A DNA stretch of 16,701 nt, from the NCBI GenBank assembly GCA_020057015.1, contig JAGVGS010000141.1, positions 1 through 16,701 on the forward strand, read 5' to 3'. Both the position numbers and the translations under genes were made by a program. The DNA is from Candidatus Omnitrophota bacterium. GTDB lineage: Bacteria; Omnitrophota; Gorgyraeia; Aquiviventales; Aquiviventaceae. Of the stretch, positions 1-8,108 are shown piece by piece; the stretch's first letter is position 1, and every line of letters begins with the position of its first letter. The notes beneath the pieces are model-generated. The model was not told where the DNA came from. It did not search any database and saw only the letters and a list, made by a program, of their open reading frames with translations.

Positions 1-531
1 CAGGGGCTTGCGCGTCTGGGCGCGGGCGGCCGCCACCATCTGTTCGGTGGCCTCGGCGTCTTGCGCCACCATGCGGGCTGCGGCGTGCTCCAGGCGGGGG
101 TCACAGGGCCCTTGGGCGAGGGGCTGGTGCTTCACATTCGGACACGAGAGGTTGAGCTCCAGCGCGGCCACCCCATCGGCCTGGTCCAGCAAGCGCGCCA
201 TCGCGGCCACGTCCTCCACCGCGTCGCCCAAGATGCTCACGATCAGCGGCACGCGCTGCAAGCACAGCGCGGGCAGCTTGTCGCGCAGGAACGCCTCGAT
301 CCCCACATTCTGCAGCCCGACGGCGTTCATCATGCCCGAGGCCGTCTCGACGAGCCGGGGCGGGAGATGCCCTTCGCGAGGCAGGCGGGTGAGCGTCTTG
401 GTGATGAGCCCGCCGAGCTCTTCCAGCGCAAGGGCCTGCGCAAACTCGACGCCATAGCCCAACGTGCCCGCGGCGGCCAGCACCGGGTTGGCCAGCGTCA
501 ACGAGCCGATCTGTACGCGGAGATCTGCCAT
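1..531 (-). CDS. pyrD: Dihydroorotate dehydrogenase, class 1B catalytic subunit (5' part; runs off the left edge)
   Basis: This reading frame is open from an ATG at 531 to the window edge, giving 177 residues of the N-terminal part; the rest lies outside. Class 1 enzymes oxidise dihydroorotate to orotate in the cytosol, using FMN. Visible family motifs are the start MADLRVQIGSLTLANPV, ITKTLT (44-49), PPRLVET-SGM-NAVGLQN (57-75) and ELNLSCPNVK (125-134). Cys130 in the last motif matches the class 1 catalytic base. The KTLT/ET-GM-N-GLQN pattern is that of class 1B, which normally works with the electron-transfer subunit PyrK. No pyrK lies between carB and this gene. After CPNVK there is a longer loop (about 135-155, HQPLAQGPCDPRLEH) than the usual short GGG-FGTDP stretch. 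The start is 16 bp beyond the upstream PilZ stop. No strong ribosome binding site is visible, so coupling to the PilZ gene is likely. The assignment is secure; the 1B subclass is well supported. Confidence 0.93.
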   Translation of the reverse strand, partial: MADLRVQIGSLTLANPVLAAAGTLGYGVEFAQALALEELGGLITKTLTRLPREGHLPPRLVETASGMMNAVGLQNVGIEAFLRDKLPALCLQRVPLIVSILGDAVEDVAAMARLLDQADGVAALELNLSCPNVKHQPLAQGPCDPRLEHAAARMVAQDAEATEQMVAAARAQTRKPL

Positions 532-547
532 CAGGGGAATCCGCCGT

Positions 548-883
548 CTAGTGGAAGAACCGCAACAACTGATCCAGCTTGGTTTCCTGCTCAGGCTTCA
601 TCGGCTCGAACTCCACGCCGCTCTCAATGACCTGGGAGGCCTGCAGCTGCGCCCAGATGACCCGGCAGCGGAGCCGCAGCACCTCCTTGAACCCCGGCAC
701 CTCCAGCGCCACTTCGATCGCCGCGTCGGGCTCCAGCAGCTCACTGCCGCGCATGCGCATGCCAATGGCGCTCACATTCACTGTCGTCGCTTCATGCCAC
801 AAGGTGTCCAGGCTACCCTGTATACGGTACTTGACCGTGAGGGGTTGTGAGACCCGGGGGTATTCGCGCCGCTCGCGTGTCAT
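548..883 (-). CDS. PilZ domain protein 2 (c-di-GMP receptor), pyr operon
   Basis: This is a single-domain PilZ protein of 111 residues. PilZ domains bind the second messenger cyclic di-GMP through an N-terminal RxxxR and a downstream D/N-x-S-x-x-G motif. Both are present: REYPR at residues 6-10, then VKYRI at about 17-21, and NVSAIG at about 37-42. The remaining residues look like the six-stranded barrel (LEVPGFKEVLRLRCRVIWAQ) and a short C-terminal helix ending in LLRFFH. There is no membrane segment and no attached output domain, so it would act as a soluble adaptor or sensor. Its ATG overlaps the stop of the first PilZ gene by ATGA, so the two are translationally coupled and may form a heteromer. 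The two copies are only distantly similar, so this is an old duplication or two separate acquisitions. The target is unknown; a link to pyrimidine supply is only suggested by position. Confidence 0.88.
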   Translation of the reverse strand: MTRERREYPRVSQPLTVKYRIQGSLDTLWHEATTVNVSAIGMRMRGSELLEPDAAIEVALEVPGFKEVLRLRCRVIWAQLQASQVIESGVEFEPMKPEQETKLDQLLRFFH

Positions 884-1221
884 TTCTTCAGGAAGAACGC
901 GACTGCCTTCTCCAGCGCCTGGCGACTCGCCGCCTCGGTCTGGTCAAAGGTCATGGCCACTTCGGTCAGATGCAGCGGCGTCGGCTGTTGCCGCACCACG
1001 TGGCCGAATAGCGCCAGCGGCTCCTTCAGCGCGGGCAGCAGGAGCTGACACTCCAAGAGCGTGCCGGTGGCGAATGCTTCTTCCGAGAAAAAACGAGCCC
1101 CTGACTGACTGATGTCCTGCAAGGGAGACGCGAGCCACGCGCTATTGGACCCCGCCACCCGATACCGCATGATCAGGTGGCGGTTGACCCGCTCGCTGTG
1201 CCGGTGCTCGCCCTCTGTCAT
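880..1221 (-). CDS. PilZ domain protein 1 (c-di-GMP receptor), pyr operon
   Basis: This 113-residue protein consists of one PilZ domain. The c-di-GMP-binding motif pair is seen as RHSER (residues 7-11) followed by HLIMRYRV, then DISQSG (about 38-43), matching RxxxR and DxSxxG. A barrel-like segment (LECQLLLPALKEPLALFGHVVRQ) and a C-terminal helix ending AVAFFLKK follow. It starts 11 bp after the carB stop and has one of the best ribosome binding sites in the operon (AGGAGG, 6 bases before the ATG). It may therefore be translated independently and more strongly than its coupled neighbours. It overlaps the second PilZ gene by 4 bp. No signal peptide or membrane segment is visible. The PilZ call is firm, and retention of both motifs argues for real ligand binding; the downstream partner cannot be read from the sequence. 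Confidence 0.88.
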   Translation of the reverse strand: MTEGEHRHSERVNRHLIMRYRVAGSNSAWLASPLQDISQSGARFFSEEAFATGTLLECQLLLPALKEPLALFGHVVRQQPTPLHLTEVAMTFDQTEAASRQALEKAVAFFLKK

Positions 1222-1232
1222 CCTGAGCCTCC

Positions 1233-4200
1233 TTACACGCGCAAGAGCTCGTGATACGCCTGGAGCGATTTCACGCTCATCTGGTGCTTCAGCAGCGCCC
1301 CGATGCCGTTGACCGAGGCCTGCGCGCCCGACATGGTCGTGATGCAGGGAATGCCGAGCGTGGTGGCCGCCGAGCGGATCTGCACCTCATCAGCCCGGGG
1401 CAACCGCCCCGAGGGCGTGTTGATCACCAGCTGCACTGCGCCGCTTTTGATGAGATCCAGCACATTCGGCCGGCCTTCGTGGATCTTGTTCACCAGCTGC
1501 GCGTGCACGCCGTAGCGCTGCAGCGTCTTCACGGTGCCGCGGGTCGCCACCAACTGGAAGCCCATCTCCTCCAGCCGCTGGGCGACGAGGATCACGGCGC
1601 GCTTATCACGGTTCTTCACGCTGATGAAAACCGTGCCGGAGCGCGGCAAGAGCTGCCCAGCGCCGAGCTGTGATTTGATGAAGGCGCGGCCAAAATCCTC
1701 ATCGATGCCCATCACCTCGCCGGTCGAGCGCATCTCCGGCCCCAGCAGGATGTCCACCCCGGCAAACCGCGAGAACGGGAAGACCGACTCCTTCACCGCC
1801 ATGAAGGGCGGGATGATTTCTTTCGTCACGCCCTGCGCGGCCAAGCTCTGGCCTACCATCGCGCGCGTGGCCACTTTCGCCAACGGCACGCCAATCGCCT
1901 TGGACACAAACGGCACGGTCCGCGAGGCGCGGGGGTTCACTTCCAGCACATAGACCGCGTCGTCTTTCACCGCAAACTGCACGTTCATCAGGCCGATGAT
2001 CTTGAGCGCCTGGGCGAGCCGGCGCGCCGCCCCGCGCAGCTCCTCTACGGTCTCATCGGTCAGCGTGTGCGGCGGCAGCACCATGGCGCTATCGCCGGAG
2101 TGGATGCCGGCTTCCTCGATATGCTCGAGGATGCCGCCGATCACGAAGGTCTCGCCGTCGCCCATCACGTCCACGTCCACTTCGATGGCGTCTTCCAGGA
2201 ACTTGTCGATCAGCACCGGAAAGCCCGGCGAGACTTCGAAGGCCACCTGCGCAAAGCGTTTGAGCTGCTCATCATCGTACACGATTTCCATCGCCCGACC
2301 ACCCAGCACATAGGAGGGGCGCACCAAGCAGGGATAGCCGACCGCGTGGGCGGTCTGCTGCGCCTCGGCCTGCGTCATCGCGGTGCCATTGGGCGTCTGG
2401 CGCAGGTGGAGCGCCTCCAGCAGCTGCTTGAACTTTTCGCGATCTTCCGCGATGTCGATCGTCTCCGGGCTGGAGCCGAGGATCTTGACGCCGGCCTTGG
2501 CCAGGCCCGTGGTCAGGTTCAGCGGGGTTTGTCCGCCAAATTGCACAATGACGCCTTCGGGCTGCTCGCGCTGCACGATGTTGAGCACATCCTCCAGCGT
2601 CACGGGCTCGAAATAGAGCTTATCCGACGTGTCATAGTCTGTCGAGACGGTTTCAGGGTTGGAGTTGATCATGATCACTTCGATGCCCAGTTCGCGCAGC
2701 GCCATGGCCGCGTGCACGCAGCAGTAATCAAACTCGATCCCCTGCCCGATGCGGTTGGGCCCACCCCCGAGCACGATGACTTTGCGCTTATGTTCAGCCG
2801 GGGCCGCTGCCGCCTTCGGCGCCGTGGCGGGGTCCAGCTGTAGCACGGGTTGCTCGTAGGTCGAATAGTAGTAGGGGGTCCGAGCTTCAAACTCTGCCGC
2901 GCACGTATCCACCAGGTAATAGTGCGGCAGCACGCCCCAGCGGGTGCGCGCGCTGCGCACCGCGCCTTCTTCGACGTCCCACAGCCGGGCCAGCTGCCGG
3001 TCGCTGAAGCCATACTGCTTGGCGCGCCGCAGCGTCTCGGTGGCTCCGGCTTGCCGCGCGCCGCCGGGGGGGGCTTCCAGCGCGGCTTTCATCGGCTCGG
3101 CGGCCGCTTTCAGCGCGGCTTCCTCTTCCACCAGAGTGTAGAGCTGCCGCAGGAACCACCGGTCAATTTTGGTGAGGGCGTAGAGTTCATCCAGCGTGAG
3201 GCCTTGCTGGAGCGCCGGCTTCAGATAAAAGATACGCTCGGCCGTGGGGATGGCGAGCTTCTGCTTCAGGACGTCGGGGGCCACGTCCCCGGTAAAGTCC
3301 CACCCGTCTTTGTTGATCTCGAGTCCGCGCAGGCCCTTCTGGAAGGCCTCGGTGAACGTGCGGCCGATGGCCATCGTCTCGCCCACCGACTTCATCTGGA
3401 TCGTCAGCGTGGGATCGGCCCCGGGGAATTTCTCAAAGGCAAAGCGCGGAATCTTCACGACGACGTAGTCGATCGACGGCTCGAAACAGGCCGGGGTTTG
3501 CTGCGTGATGTCGTTGGGCAGCTCGTCGAGCGTGTAGCCCACGGCGAGCTTCGCCGCGATCTTGGCAATCGGAAACCCGGTGGCCTTGGACGCCAGGGCC
3601 GAGGAGCGCGACACGCGCGGGTTCATTTCAATCACGGTGAGGCGCCCGGAGTCTGGGTGCACGGCAAACTGGATGTTCGAGCCCCCGGTTTCCACCCCGA
3701 CCGCCCGGATAATCTTGATCGCGGCATCGCGCATCTCTTGATACTCGCGGTCGGTGAGCGTTTGCGCCGGCGCCACGGTGATCGAATCACCCGTGTGCAC
3801 CCCCATGGGGTCGAGGTTTTCAATCGAGCAGACGACAACCACGTTATCCGCGCAATCGCGCATCACCTCGAGCTCGAACTCTTTCCAGCCGATGATCGAC
3901 TCTTCCACCGACACTTCGGTGGTCATCGACAGCTCCAGGCCCAGCTTCACGATGCGCTCGAACTCTTCGGTGTTATACGCCACCCCGCCGCCGGTGCCGC
4001 CCAGGGTAAAGCTGGGGCGGATCACACAGGGAAAGCCAAGCTTCTGCTGGATATCACGCGCTTCCTGCAGCGTGCGCGCGTAACCGGCCTTGGGCACATC
4101 GAGGCCCACGGCGTTGATGGTCTGCTTGAAGCGGCTGCGGTCCTCCGCGCGCTTGATGGCGTCGATCTTGGCGCCGATGAGCTCCACGTGGTAGCGCTCG

Positions 4201-4523
4201 AGGGTGCCGCGCTCGGCCAACTGCACCGTCACGTTCAGCGCGGTTTGACCGCCGAGGGTCGGCAGCAGCGCATCGGGCCGCTCAGCCTCAATGACCTTTT
4301 CCAGGATTTCGGCAGTGAGGGGCTCAATGTAGGTGCGATCGGCCATCTCCGGGTCGGTCATGATGGTGGCCGGGTTCGAGTTCACCAGCACCACCTCATA
4401 GCCCTCTTCGCGCAGCGCTTTGCACGCCTGCGTGCCGGAGTAGTCGAACTCGCACGCCTGCGAGATCACGATCGGCCCCGAGCCGATAATCAGGATTTTC
4501 TTAATGTCGGTGCGCTTGGGCAT
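1233..4523 (-). CDS. carB: Carbamoyl-phosphate synthase large subunit
   Basis: The protein has 1096 residues, the usual CarB length. It makes carbamoyl phosphate from bicarbonate, ammonia delivered by CarA, and two ATP. The full domain order is visible: a first carboxyphosphate half with IIGSGPIVISQACEFDYSG near residue 11 and its ATP-grasp domain (RPSFTLGGTGGGVAYN around 170-185); a helical oligomerisation region about 400-550; a second, duplicated half starting at VIVLGGGPNRIGQGIEFDYC with its own ATP-grasp domain (RPSYVLGGRAMEIVYD); and a C-terminal MGS-like allosteric domain of roughly 140 residues (ISVKNRDKRAVILVAQRL ... VINTPSG). The MGS-like domain is where UMP or other effectors bind in known CarB proteins. 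The gene begins at an ATG 3 bp after the endoQ stop. It is separated from carA by endoQ, which is unusual since carA and carB are normally adjacent. No truncation or missing motif was seen. Confidence 0.98.
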   Translation of the reverse strand: MPKRTDIKKILIIGSGPIVISQACEFDYSGTQACKALREEGYEVVLVNSNPATIMTDPEMADRTYIEPLTAEILEKVIEAERPDALLPTLGGQTALNVTVQLAERGTLERYHVELIGAKIDAIKRAEDRSRFKQTINAVGLDVPKAGYARTLQEARDIQQKLGFPCVIRPSFTLGGTGGGVAYNTEEFERIVKLGLELSMTTEVSVEESIIGWKEFELEVMRDCADNVVVVCSIENLDPMGVHTGDSITVAPAQTLTDREYQEMRDAAIKIIRAVGVETGGSNIQFAVHPDSGRLTVIEMNPRVSRSSALASKATGFPIAKIAAKLAVGYTLDELPNDITQQTPACFEPSIDYVVVKIPRFAFEKFPGADPTLTIQMKSVGETMAIGRTFTEAFQKGLRGLEINKDGWDFTGDVAPDVLKQKLAIPTAERIFYLKPALQQGLTLDELYALTKIDRWFLRQLYTLVEEEAALKAAAEPMKAALEAPPGGARQAGATETLRRAKQYGFSDRQLARLWDVEEGAVRSARTRWGVLPHYYLVDTCAAEFEARTPYYYSTYEQPVLQLDPATAPKAAAAPAEHKRKVIVLGGGPNRIGQGIEFDYCCVHAAMALRELGIEVIMINSNPETVSTDYDTSDKLYFEPVTLEDVLNIVQREQPEGVIVQFGGQTPLNLTTGLAKAGVKILGSSPETIDIAEDREKFKQLLEALHLRQTPNGTAMTQAEAQQTAHAVGYPCLVRPSYVLGGRAMEIVYDDEQLKRFAQVAFEVSPGFPVLIDKFLEDAIEVDVDVMGDGETFVIGGILEHIEEAGIHSGDSAMVLPPHTLTDETVEELRGAARRLAQALKIIGLMNVQFAVKDDAVYVLEVNPRASRTVPFVSKAIGVPLAKVATRAMVGQSLAAQGVTKEIIPPFMAVKESVFPFSRFAGVDILLGPEMRSTGEVMGIDEDFGRAFIKSQLGAGQLLPRSGTVFISVKNRDKRAVILVAQRLEEMGFQLVATRGTVKTLQRYGVHAQLVNKIHEGRPNVLDLIKSGAVQLVINTPSGRLPRADEVQIRSAATTLGIPCITTMSGAQASVNGIGALLKHQMSVKSLQAYHELLRV

Positions 4524-4526
4524 GCG

Positions 4527-5741
4527 TTAGCTCACGCTCGCTGCTGCTTCTTCAAAGAGACGCACGTGGCCGAACTCGCCGTCATACCCAGGCTCGATCT
4601 GCACCTGGCCTTGGCGCACGCGCAACACGCCTTCCACGACGCGCTCAGCCGCTGCGCGGTGCAATTCTTCTTCCGGGGCCTCCAGCAGCACGCGGAATTC
4701 GGTGCCGCACGCGCCGACGAGCGCGTGATACGCCTGCGCCACCGCCTTGGTGCCCACCCCGCGCTCTAGCGCTGCAGCGATGATTTCTTCCAGCGGCACG
4801 ATGCGCTGAAACGGGATCGCGTGTTCGGGTTGCACCCCCTCGGGTCGGTCGGCCAGGTCCTCCACGCGGTGCATCACGCCGACGGTGACCTTCTTGCCGC
4901 ACACCGAGCAGAGGCCCCCGCGCCGTTTCGTTTCCTGCGGCATCCAGCGCACCTGGCAGAGCCGATGGCCGTCGAGATGATACTTCCCTTCTTCGGGGAA
5001 AAACTCCAGCGTGCCCAGAAACTTCGCGCGGTCGCGCGTCTTCAGCGCCGTCGTCACCACGTCGTAGTCAAGCGCGCAGTCGAAGATATTCGCCTCGCGG
5101 CCGATCTTCTTGGCGGAGTGCGCATCGGAATTCGAGATCAGCGTGTACTGATCCAGCGCTTTCAAGCGCCAGTTCATGGCCGGATCAGACGAGAGGCCGG
5201 TTTCCAGCACTTTCACGTGTTGCGCTTGATCCTCATAGCACTCCTGCAGCGCATCAAACCCTGAGCGCGAGCCAAAGACCCCGAACCATGGCGTCCAGGC
5301 ATGCGCCGCGATCACCAGGCTGCGAGGCTCGATGCCCATCACGATCTTGACGAGCTGGGCGGCGCTCATGCGCAGCATCGGCCGGCCATCAAGGCTCAAG
5401 GAGCCAAAGGCTTCTAGTTCGCGGTTGATGCGCTCGGCGGCTTCGATCGAGGGCGTCAGCAGCACGTGGTGAATCTGGTGGCACTTGTCTCCCTTGTAGA
5501 ACAGCGTGTTCACCTCGGCCGAGAGCACGAAGCGCATGCCCGCATGTTCATAGAGGTTGCCAGCGGCGCGCAGCGTGTTTTTTAGCTCGTTCAGCCACAG
5601 CGGGTGGGTGAAATCCCCGGTCCCCAGCAGCCCCATCCCCTTGAGTTTGGCCCACTTGGCCAGCTCCGCAATGCTGAGATCCTTCGAGCACGCCCGGCTG
5701 TAGCGGGAGTGGATGTGAAAGTCCGCGATGAACTTAGGCAT
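4527..5741 (-). CDS. Endonuclease Q (PHP-domain deaminated-DNA repair nuclease)
   Basis: The chosen start gives 404 residues beginning MPKFIADFHIHSRYS. An upstream in-frame start at 5789 would add 16 Arg/Cys-rich residues inside carA and is less likely. Endonuclease Q, first described in Thermococcales and also present in some bacteria, nicks DNA 5' of uracil, hypoxanthine, xanthine and abasic sites. Family hallmarks run through the whole protein: FHIHSRYSRACSKD (PHP metal motif 1), LLGTGDFTHPLW, AEVNTL, AAHAWTPWFGVFGSRSGF, LETGLSSDPAMNWRL, ISNSDAHS-KIGREAN, FFPEEGKYHLDGHR, a Cys-x-x-Cys zinc-finger piece (CSVCGKK) and HRVEDLADRPEG. It overlaps the carA stop by 8 bp and is followed 3 bp later by carB, so it is co-transcribed and probably coupled with the pyrimidine genes. 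The family assignment rests on many consecutive motifs; the exact in vivo substrate in this organism is inferred. Confidence 0.93.
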   Translation of the reverse strand: MPKFIADFHIHSRYSRACSKDLSIAELAKWAKLKGMGLLGTGDFTHPLWLNELKNTLRAAGNLYEHAGMRFVLSAEVNTLFYKGDKCHQIHHVLLTPSIEAAERINRELEAFGSLSLDGRPMLRMSAAQLVKIVMGIEPRSLVIAAHAWTPWFGVFGSRSGFDALQECYEDQAQHVKVLETGLSSDPAMNWRLKALDQYTLISNSDAHSAKKIGREANIFDCALDYDVVTTALKTRDRAKFLGTLEFFPEEGKYHLDGHRLCQVRWMPQETKRRGGLCSVCGKKVTVGVMHRVEDLADRPEGVQPEHAIPFQRIVPLEEIIAAALERGVGTKAVAQAYHALVGACGTEFRVLLEAPEEELHRAAAERVVEGVLRVRQGQVQIEPGYDGEFGHVRLFEEAAASVS

Positions 5742-6837
5742 GCGCCTGCATCGCCTCGAAGAAGCGCCCGAACAAATGCTGCGCATCATGCGGGCCCGGG
5801 GCAGCTTCGGGGTGGTATTGGATGCCGAATATCGGCAGCTCCTGGTGGCGCATGCCCTCGATTGTGTGGTCGTTGAGGTTCACGTGCGTGGCCATCGCCC
5901 GCTGGTCAGGCAGCGTGTCCAGGTCGACGGCAAAATTGTGATTTTGCGAGGTGATGTCGACCTTCCGCGTGGTGAGATCTTGTACCGGGTGGTTGCCGCC
6001 GTGGTGGCCGAATTTCAGCTTCACGGTCTGCGCGCCAAACGCCAGGCCGAGCAACTGATGCCCCAGGCAGATGCCCATGATCGGCACTTGGCCCATCAGG
6101 TCCTGAATGGTTTCCACCGCGTACGTCACGGCGGCCGGATCGCCCGGCCCGTTCGAGAGCAGCACCCCCTCGGGGTGCCGCGCTAAAATCTCCTGGGCAG
6201 GCGTCGTGGCCGGCACGACCGTGACCCGGCAGCCCTGCGCGGCTAATTGCCGCAGGATGTTGCGCTTCACGCCAAAATCCATCACCACCACCTGCGGCCC
6301 CTGGCGCGCCGCCGAGCCTTCCACCGACCATTCGTAGGGCTTCACGCATGTGACTTGCTTGACCAAATCGACACCCACGATATTGGGCGCCGCACGCACG
6401 CGCTTCAAGAACGCCTGGGGGTCAGCCGCGGTCGTGGAAATGCCGCCTTTCATCGAGCCTTGCTGCCGCAGCTTCAGCGTCAGCGCCCGGGTATCCACGC
6501 CGTCAATCGCCACCACCCCGTAGCGCTTGAGATAGGCATCCAGGGCTTCCTGCGCGCGGAAGTTGCTGGCAATGGGCGAGAGCTCTCGGATGATGAAGCC
6601 TTCCAGCCAGGGTTTGCCCGACTCGGCGTCCTCTTCGTTGACGCCATAGTTGCCGATGTGCGGATAGGTCATGCACACGATTTGGCCCTTGTACGAAGGA
6701 TCCGTCAGCACTTCCTGGTAGCCGGTGAGGGCGGTGTTGAACACCGCCTCGCCAAAACGCTCGCCCTCAGCCCCCACGGCGCGGCCGCGAAAGGCGGTGC
6801 CATCCTCGAGGATCAGCCACGCGGTGCGGGGACTCAT
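5734..6837 (-). CDS. carA: Carbamoyl-phosphate synthase small (glutaminase) subunit
   Basis: The protein has 367 residues, normal for CarA. It hydrolyses glutamine and channels ammonia to CarB. The N-terminal CarA-specific domain is present (LEDGTAFRGRAVGA, FNTALTGYQEVLTDPSY, GNYGVN), followed by a class I glutamine amidotransferase domain from about residue 180. The catalytic triad is visible: Cys257 in GICLGHQLL, His342 and Glu344 in QYHPEA. The KFGHHGGNHPV and TSQNHNFAVD stretches, typical of this family, are also present. Its ATG overlaps the pyrC stop by ATGA, and its own stop lies inside the start of endoQ by 8 bp. Within one operon it is thus separated from its partner carB by a DNA-repair gene. 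No unusual residues were noticed. Confidence 0.98.
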   Translation of the reverse strand: MSPRTAWLILEDGTAFRGRAVGAEGERFGEAVFNTALTGYQEVLTDPSYKGQIVCMTYPHIGNYGVNEEDAESGKPWLEGFIIRELSPIASNFRAQEALDAYLKRYGVVAIDGVDTRALTLKLRQQGSMKGGISTTAADPQAFLKRVRAAPNIVGVDLVKQVTCVKPYEWSVEGSAARQGPQVVVMDFGVKRNILRQLAAQGCRVTVVPATTPAQEILARHPEGVLLSNGPGDPAAVTYAVETIQDLMGQVPIMGICLGHQLLGLAFGAQTVKLKFGHHGGNHPVQDLTTRKVDITSQNHNFAVDLDTLPDQRAMATHVNLNDHTIEGMRHQELPIFGIQYHPEAAPGPHDAQHLFGRFFEAMQAHA

Positions 6838-8108
6838 GCCAGGCGCTCCACGCCGCCCACTAAGGTCTTGACCACCTTCCCGGTGACCGTGCGCCCGGCA
6901 AACGGGGTGTGCCGGCCCTTCGACACAAAGCTCTTAGGCTCGATGGTCCACGCGGCCTGGGGATCTATGATCGTGAGGTCGGCCGCCGCGCCGACGCTCA
7001 AGGTGCCGGCAGGCAGCTGGGCAATCGTCGCGGGCTTCACGGTCAGCTTCTCGATCAGCTGGCTCCAGGTGAGCAGACCCGGCTTCACCAGCACCTCGGC
7101 GCACACGGCCAACGCCGTCTCCAGCCCGCTGATGCCAAAGGGGGCCGCGTCAAAGTCAGCGGATTTTTCCCAATCGGTGTGCGGTGCATGGTCGGTGGCG
7201 ATGCAGTCGATCGTCCCATCGCGCAGCCCTTCGATGAGCGCTTGCCGGTCGGCCTCGGTGCGCAGCGGCGGGTTCACCTTGGCGGTCGTGTTAAACTCCC
7301 CCACCACGTCTTCTGTCAGGGCGAGGTGATGCGGCGTCACTTCGCAGGTCACGCGCAGGCCGCGGCGCTTCGCCTGGCGGATCAGGTCAACAGATGACGC
7401 GCTCGAGAGGTGCGCAAAGTGCACCCAGCCGCCGGTGAGCGCTGCCAGGGCGATGTCCCGCGCGACCATAATCGATTCGGACTCGCTCGGAATGCCCGCC
7501 AGTCCGAGCGTCGTGGACACCAGCCCCTCATGCATGACGCCCTGGCCGAACAAGGCCGGCTCCTCGGCGTGCTGAATCAGCGGGCGGCCGAAGAGCTTCG
7601 CGTATTCCAGGCCGCGGCGCATCAAGAAGGCATCGGCCACCGGGGCGCCGTCATCCGAGAGCCCGATGCACCCGGCGTCAAACAGCTCGCCGAAATCGGT
7701 CAGCTCCTTGCCTTCGCGGCCCTTGGTCACCGCGCCCACCACTGCCACCCGCGCGAGATTCAAGCGCTGCGCTTCGCGCTGGATCAAATCCACAATGCCG
7801 CGCTGGTCAATCGCCGGGGTGGTGTTGGGCATCGCGCAGATCGTGGTAAACCCCCCGCGCAGCGCGGCCTGGCAGCCGGTTTCGATCGTTTCTTTGTCTT
7901 CGCGTCCTGGTTCGCGCAGGTGCGTGTGCAGATCCACGAAGCCTGGGGTGACCAGCAGCCCTTTGACCTGCAGTGTTTGAGCGCCGTTGGCTGCCATGGC
8001 AGGCTGCACATCAGCAATCTTACCGTCGTCGATCAACACATCGAACGCCCCGTCGCGCTTATTCGCGGGATCCATCACATGACCGCCTTTGAGCAACAGC
8101 TTAGGCAT
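6834..8108 (-). CDS. pyrC: Dihydroorotase, class I
   Basis: This 424-residue cyclic amidohydrolase closes carbamoyl aspartate to dihydroorotate, the third step of UMP synthesis. The metal-binding signature GFVDLHTHLREPG is at about residues 56-68 (His61, His63). Further typical elements are GGFTTICAMPNT, a lysine-bearing inner segment with YAKLFGRPLIQHAE, HFAHLSSASSV, CEVTPHHLALTED, and CIATDHAPH containing the catalytic Asp. Length and motifs match class I enzymes, which often associate with aspartate carbamoyltransferase. PyrB is encoded directly upstream and the two genes overlap by 8 bp (ATGCCTAA). The C-terminus overlaps carA by 4 bp. All expected ligands are present, so it is probably the active enzyme and not an inactive PyrX-type partner. 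Confidence 0.97.
   Translation of the reverse strand: MPKLLLKGGHVMDPANKRDGAFDVLIDDGKIADVQPAMAANGAQTLQVKGLLVTPGFVDLHTHLREPGREDKETIETGCQAALRGGFTTICAMPNTTPAIDQRGIVDLIQREAQRLNLARVAVVGAVTKGREGKELTDFGELFDAGCIGLSDDGAPVADAFLMRRGLEYAKLFGRPLIQHAEEPALFGQGVMHEGLVSTTLGLAGIPSESESIMVARDIALAALTGGWVHFAHLSSASSVDLIRQAKRRGLRVTCEVTPHHLALTEDVVGEFNTTAKVNPPLRTEADRQALIEGLRDGTIDCIATDHAPHTDWEKSADFDAAPFGISGLETALAVCAEVLVKPGLLTWSQLIEKLTVKPATIAQLPAGTLSVGAAADLTIIDPQAAWTIEPKSFVSKGRHTPFAGRTVTGKVVKTLVGGVERLA

Noticed and set aside
2850..4769. Long plus-strand frame opposite carB
   Set aside because: It is a high-GC antisense shadow of carB with Arg/His/Gly-rich low-complexity translation.
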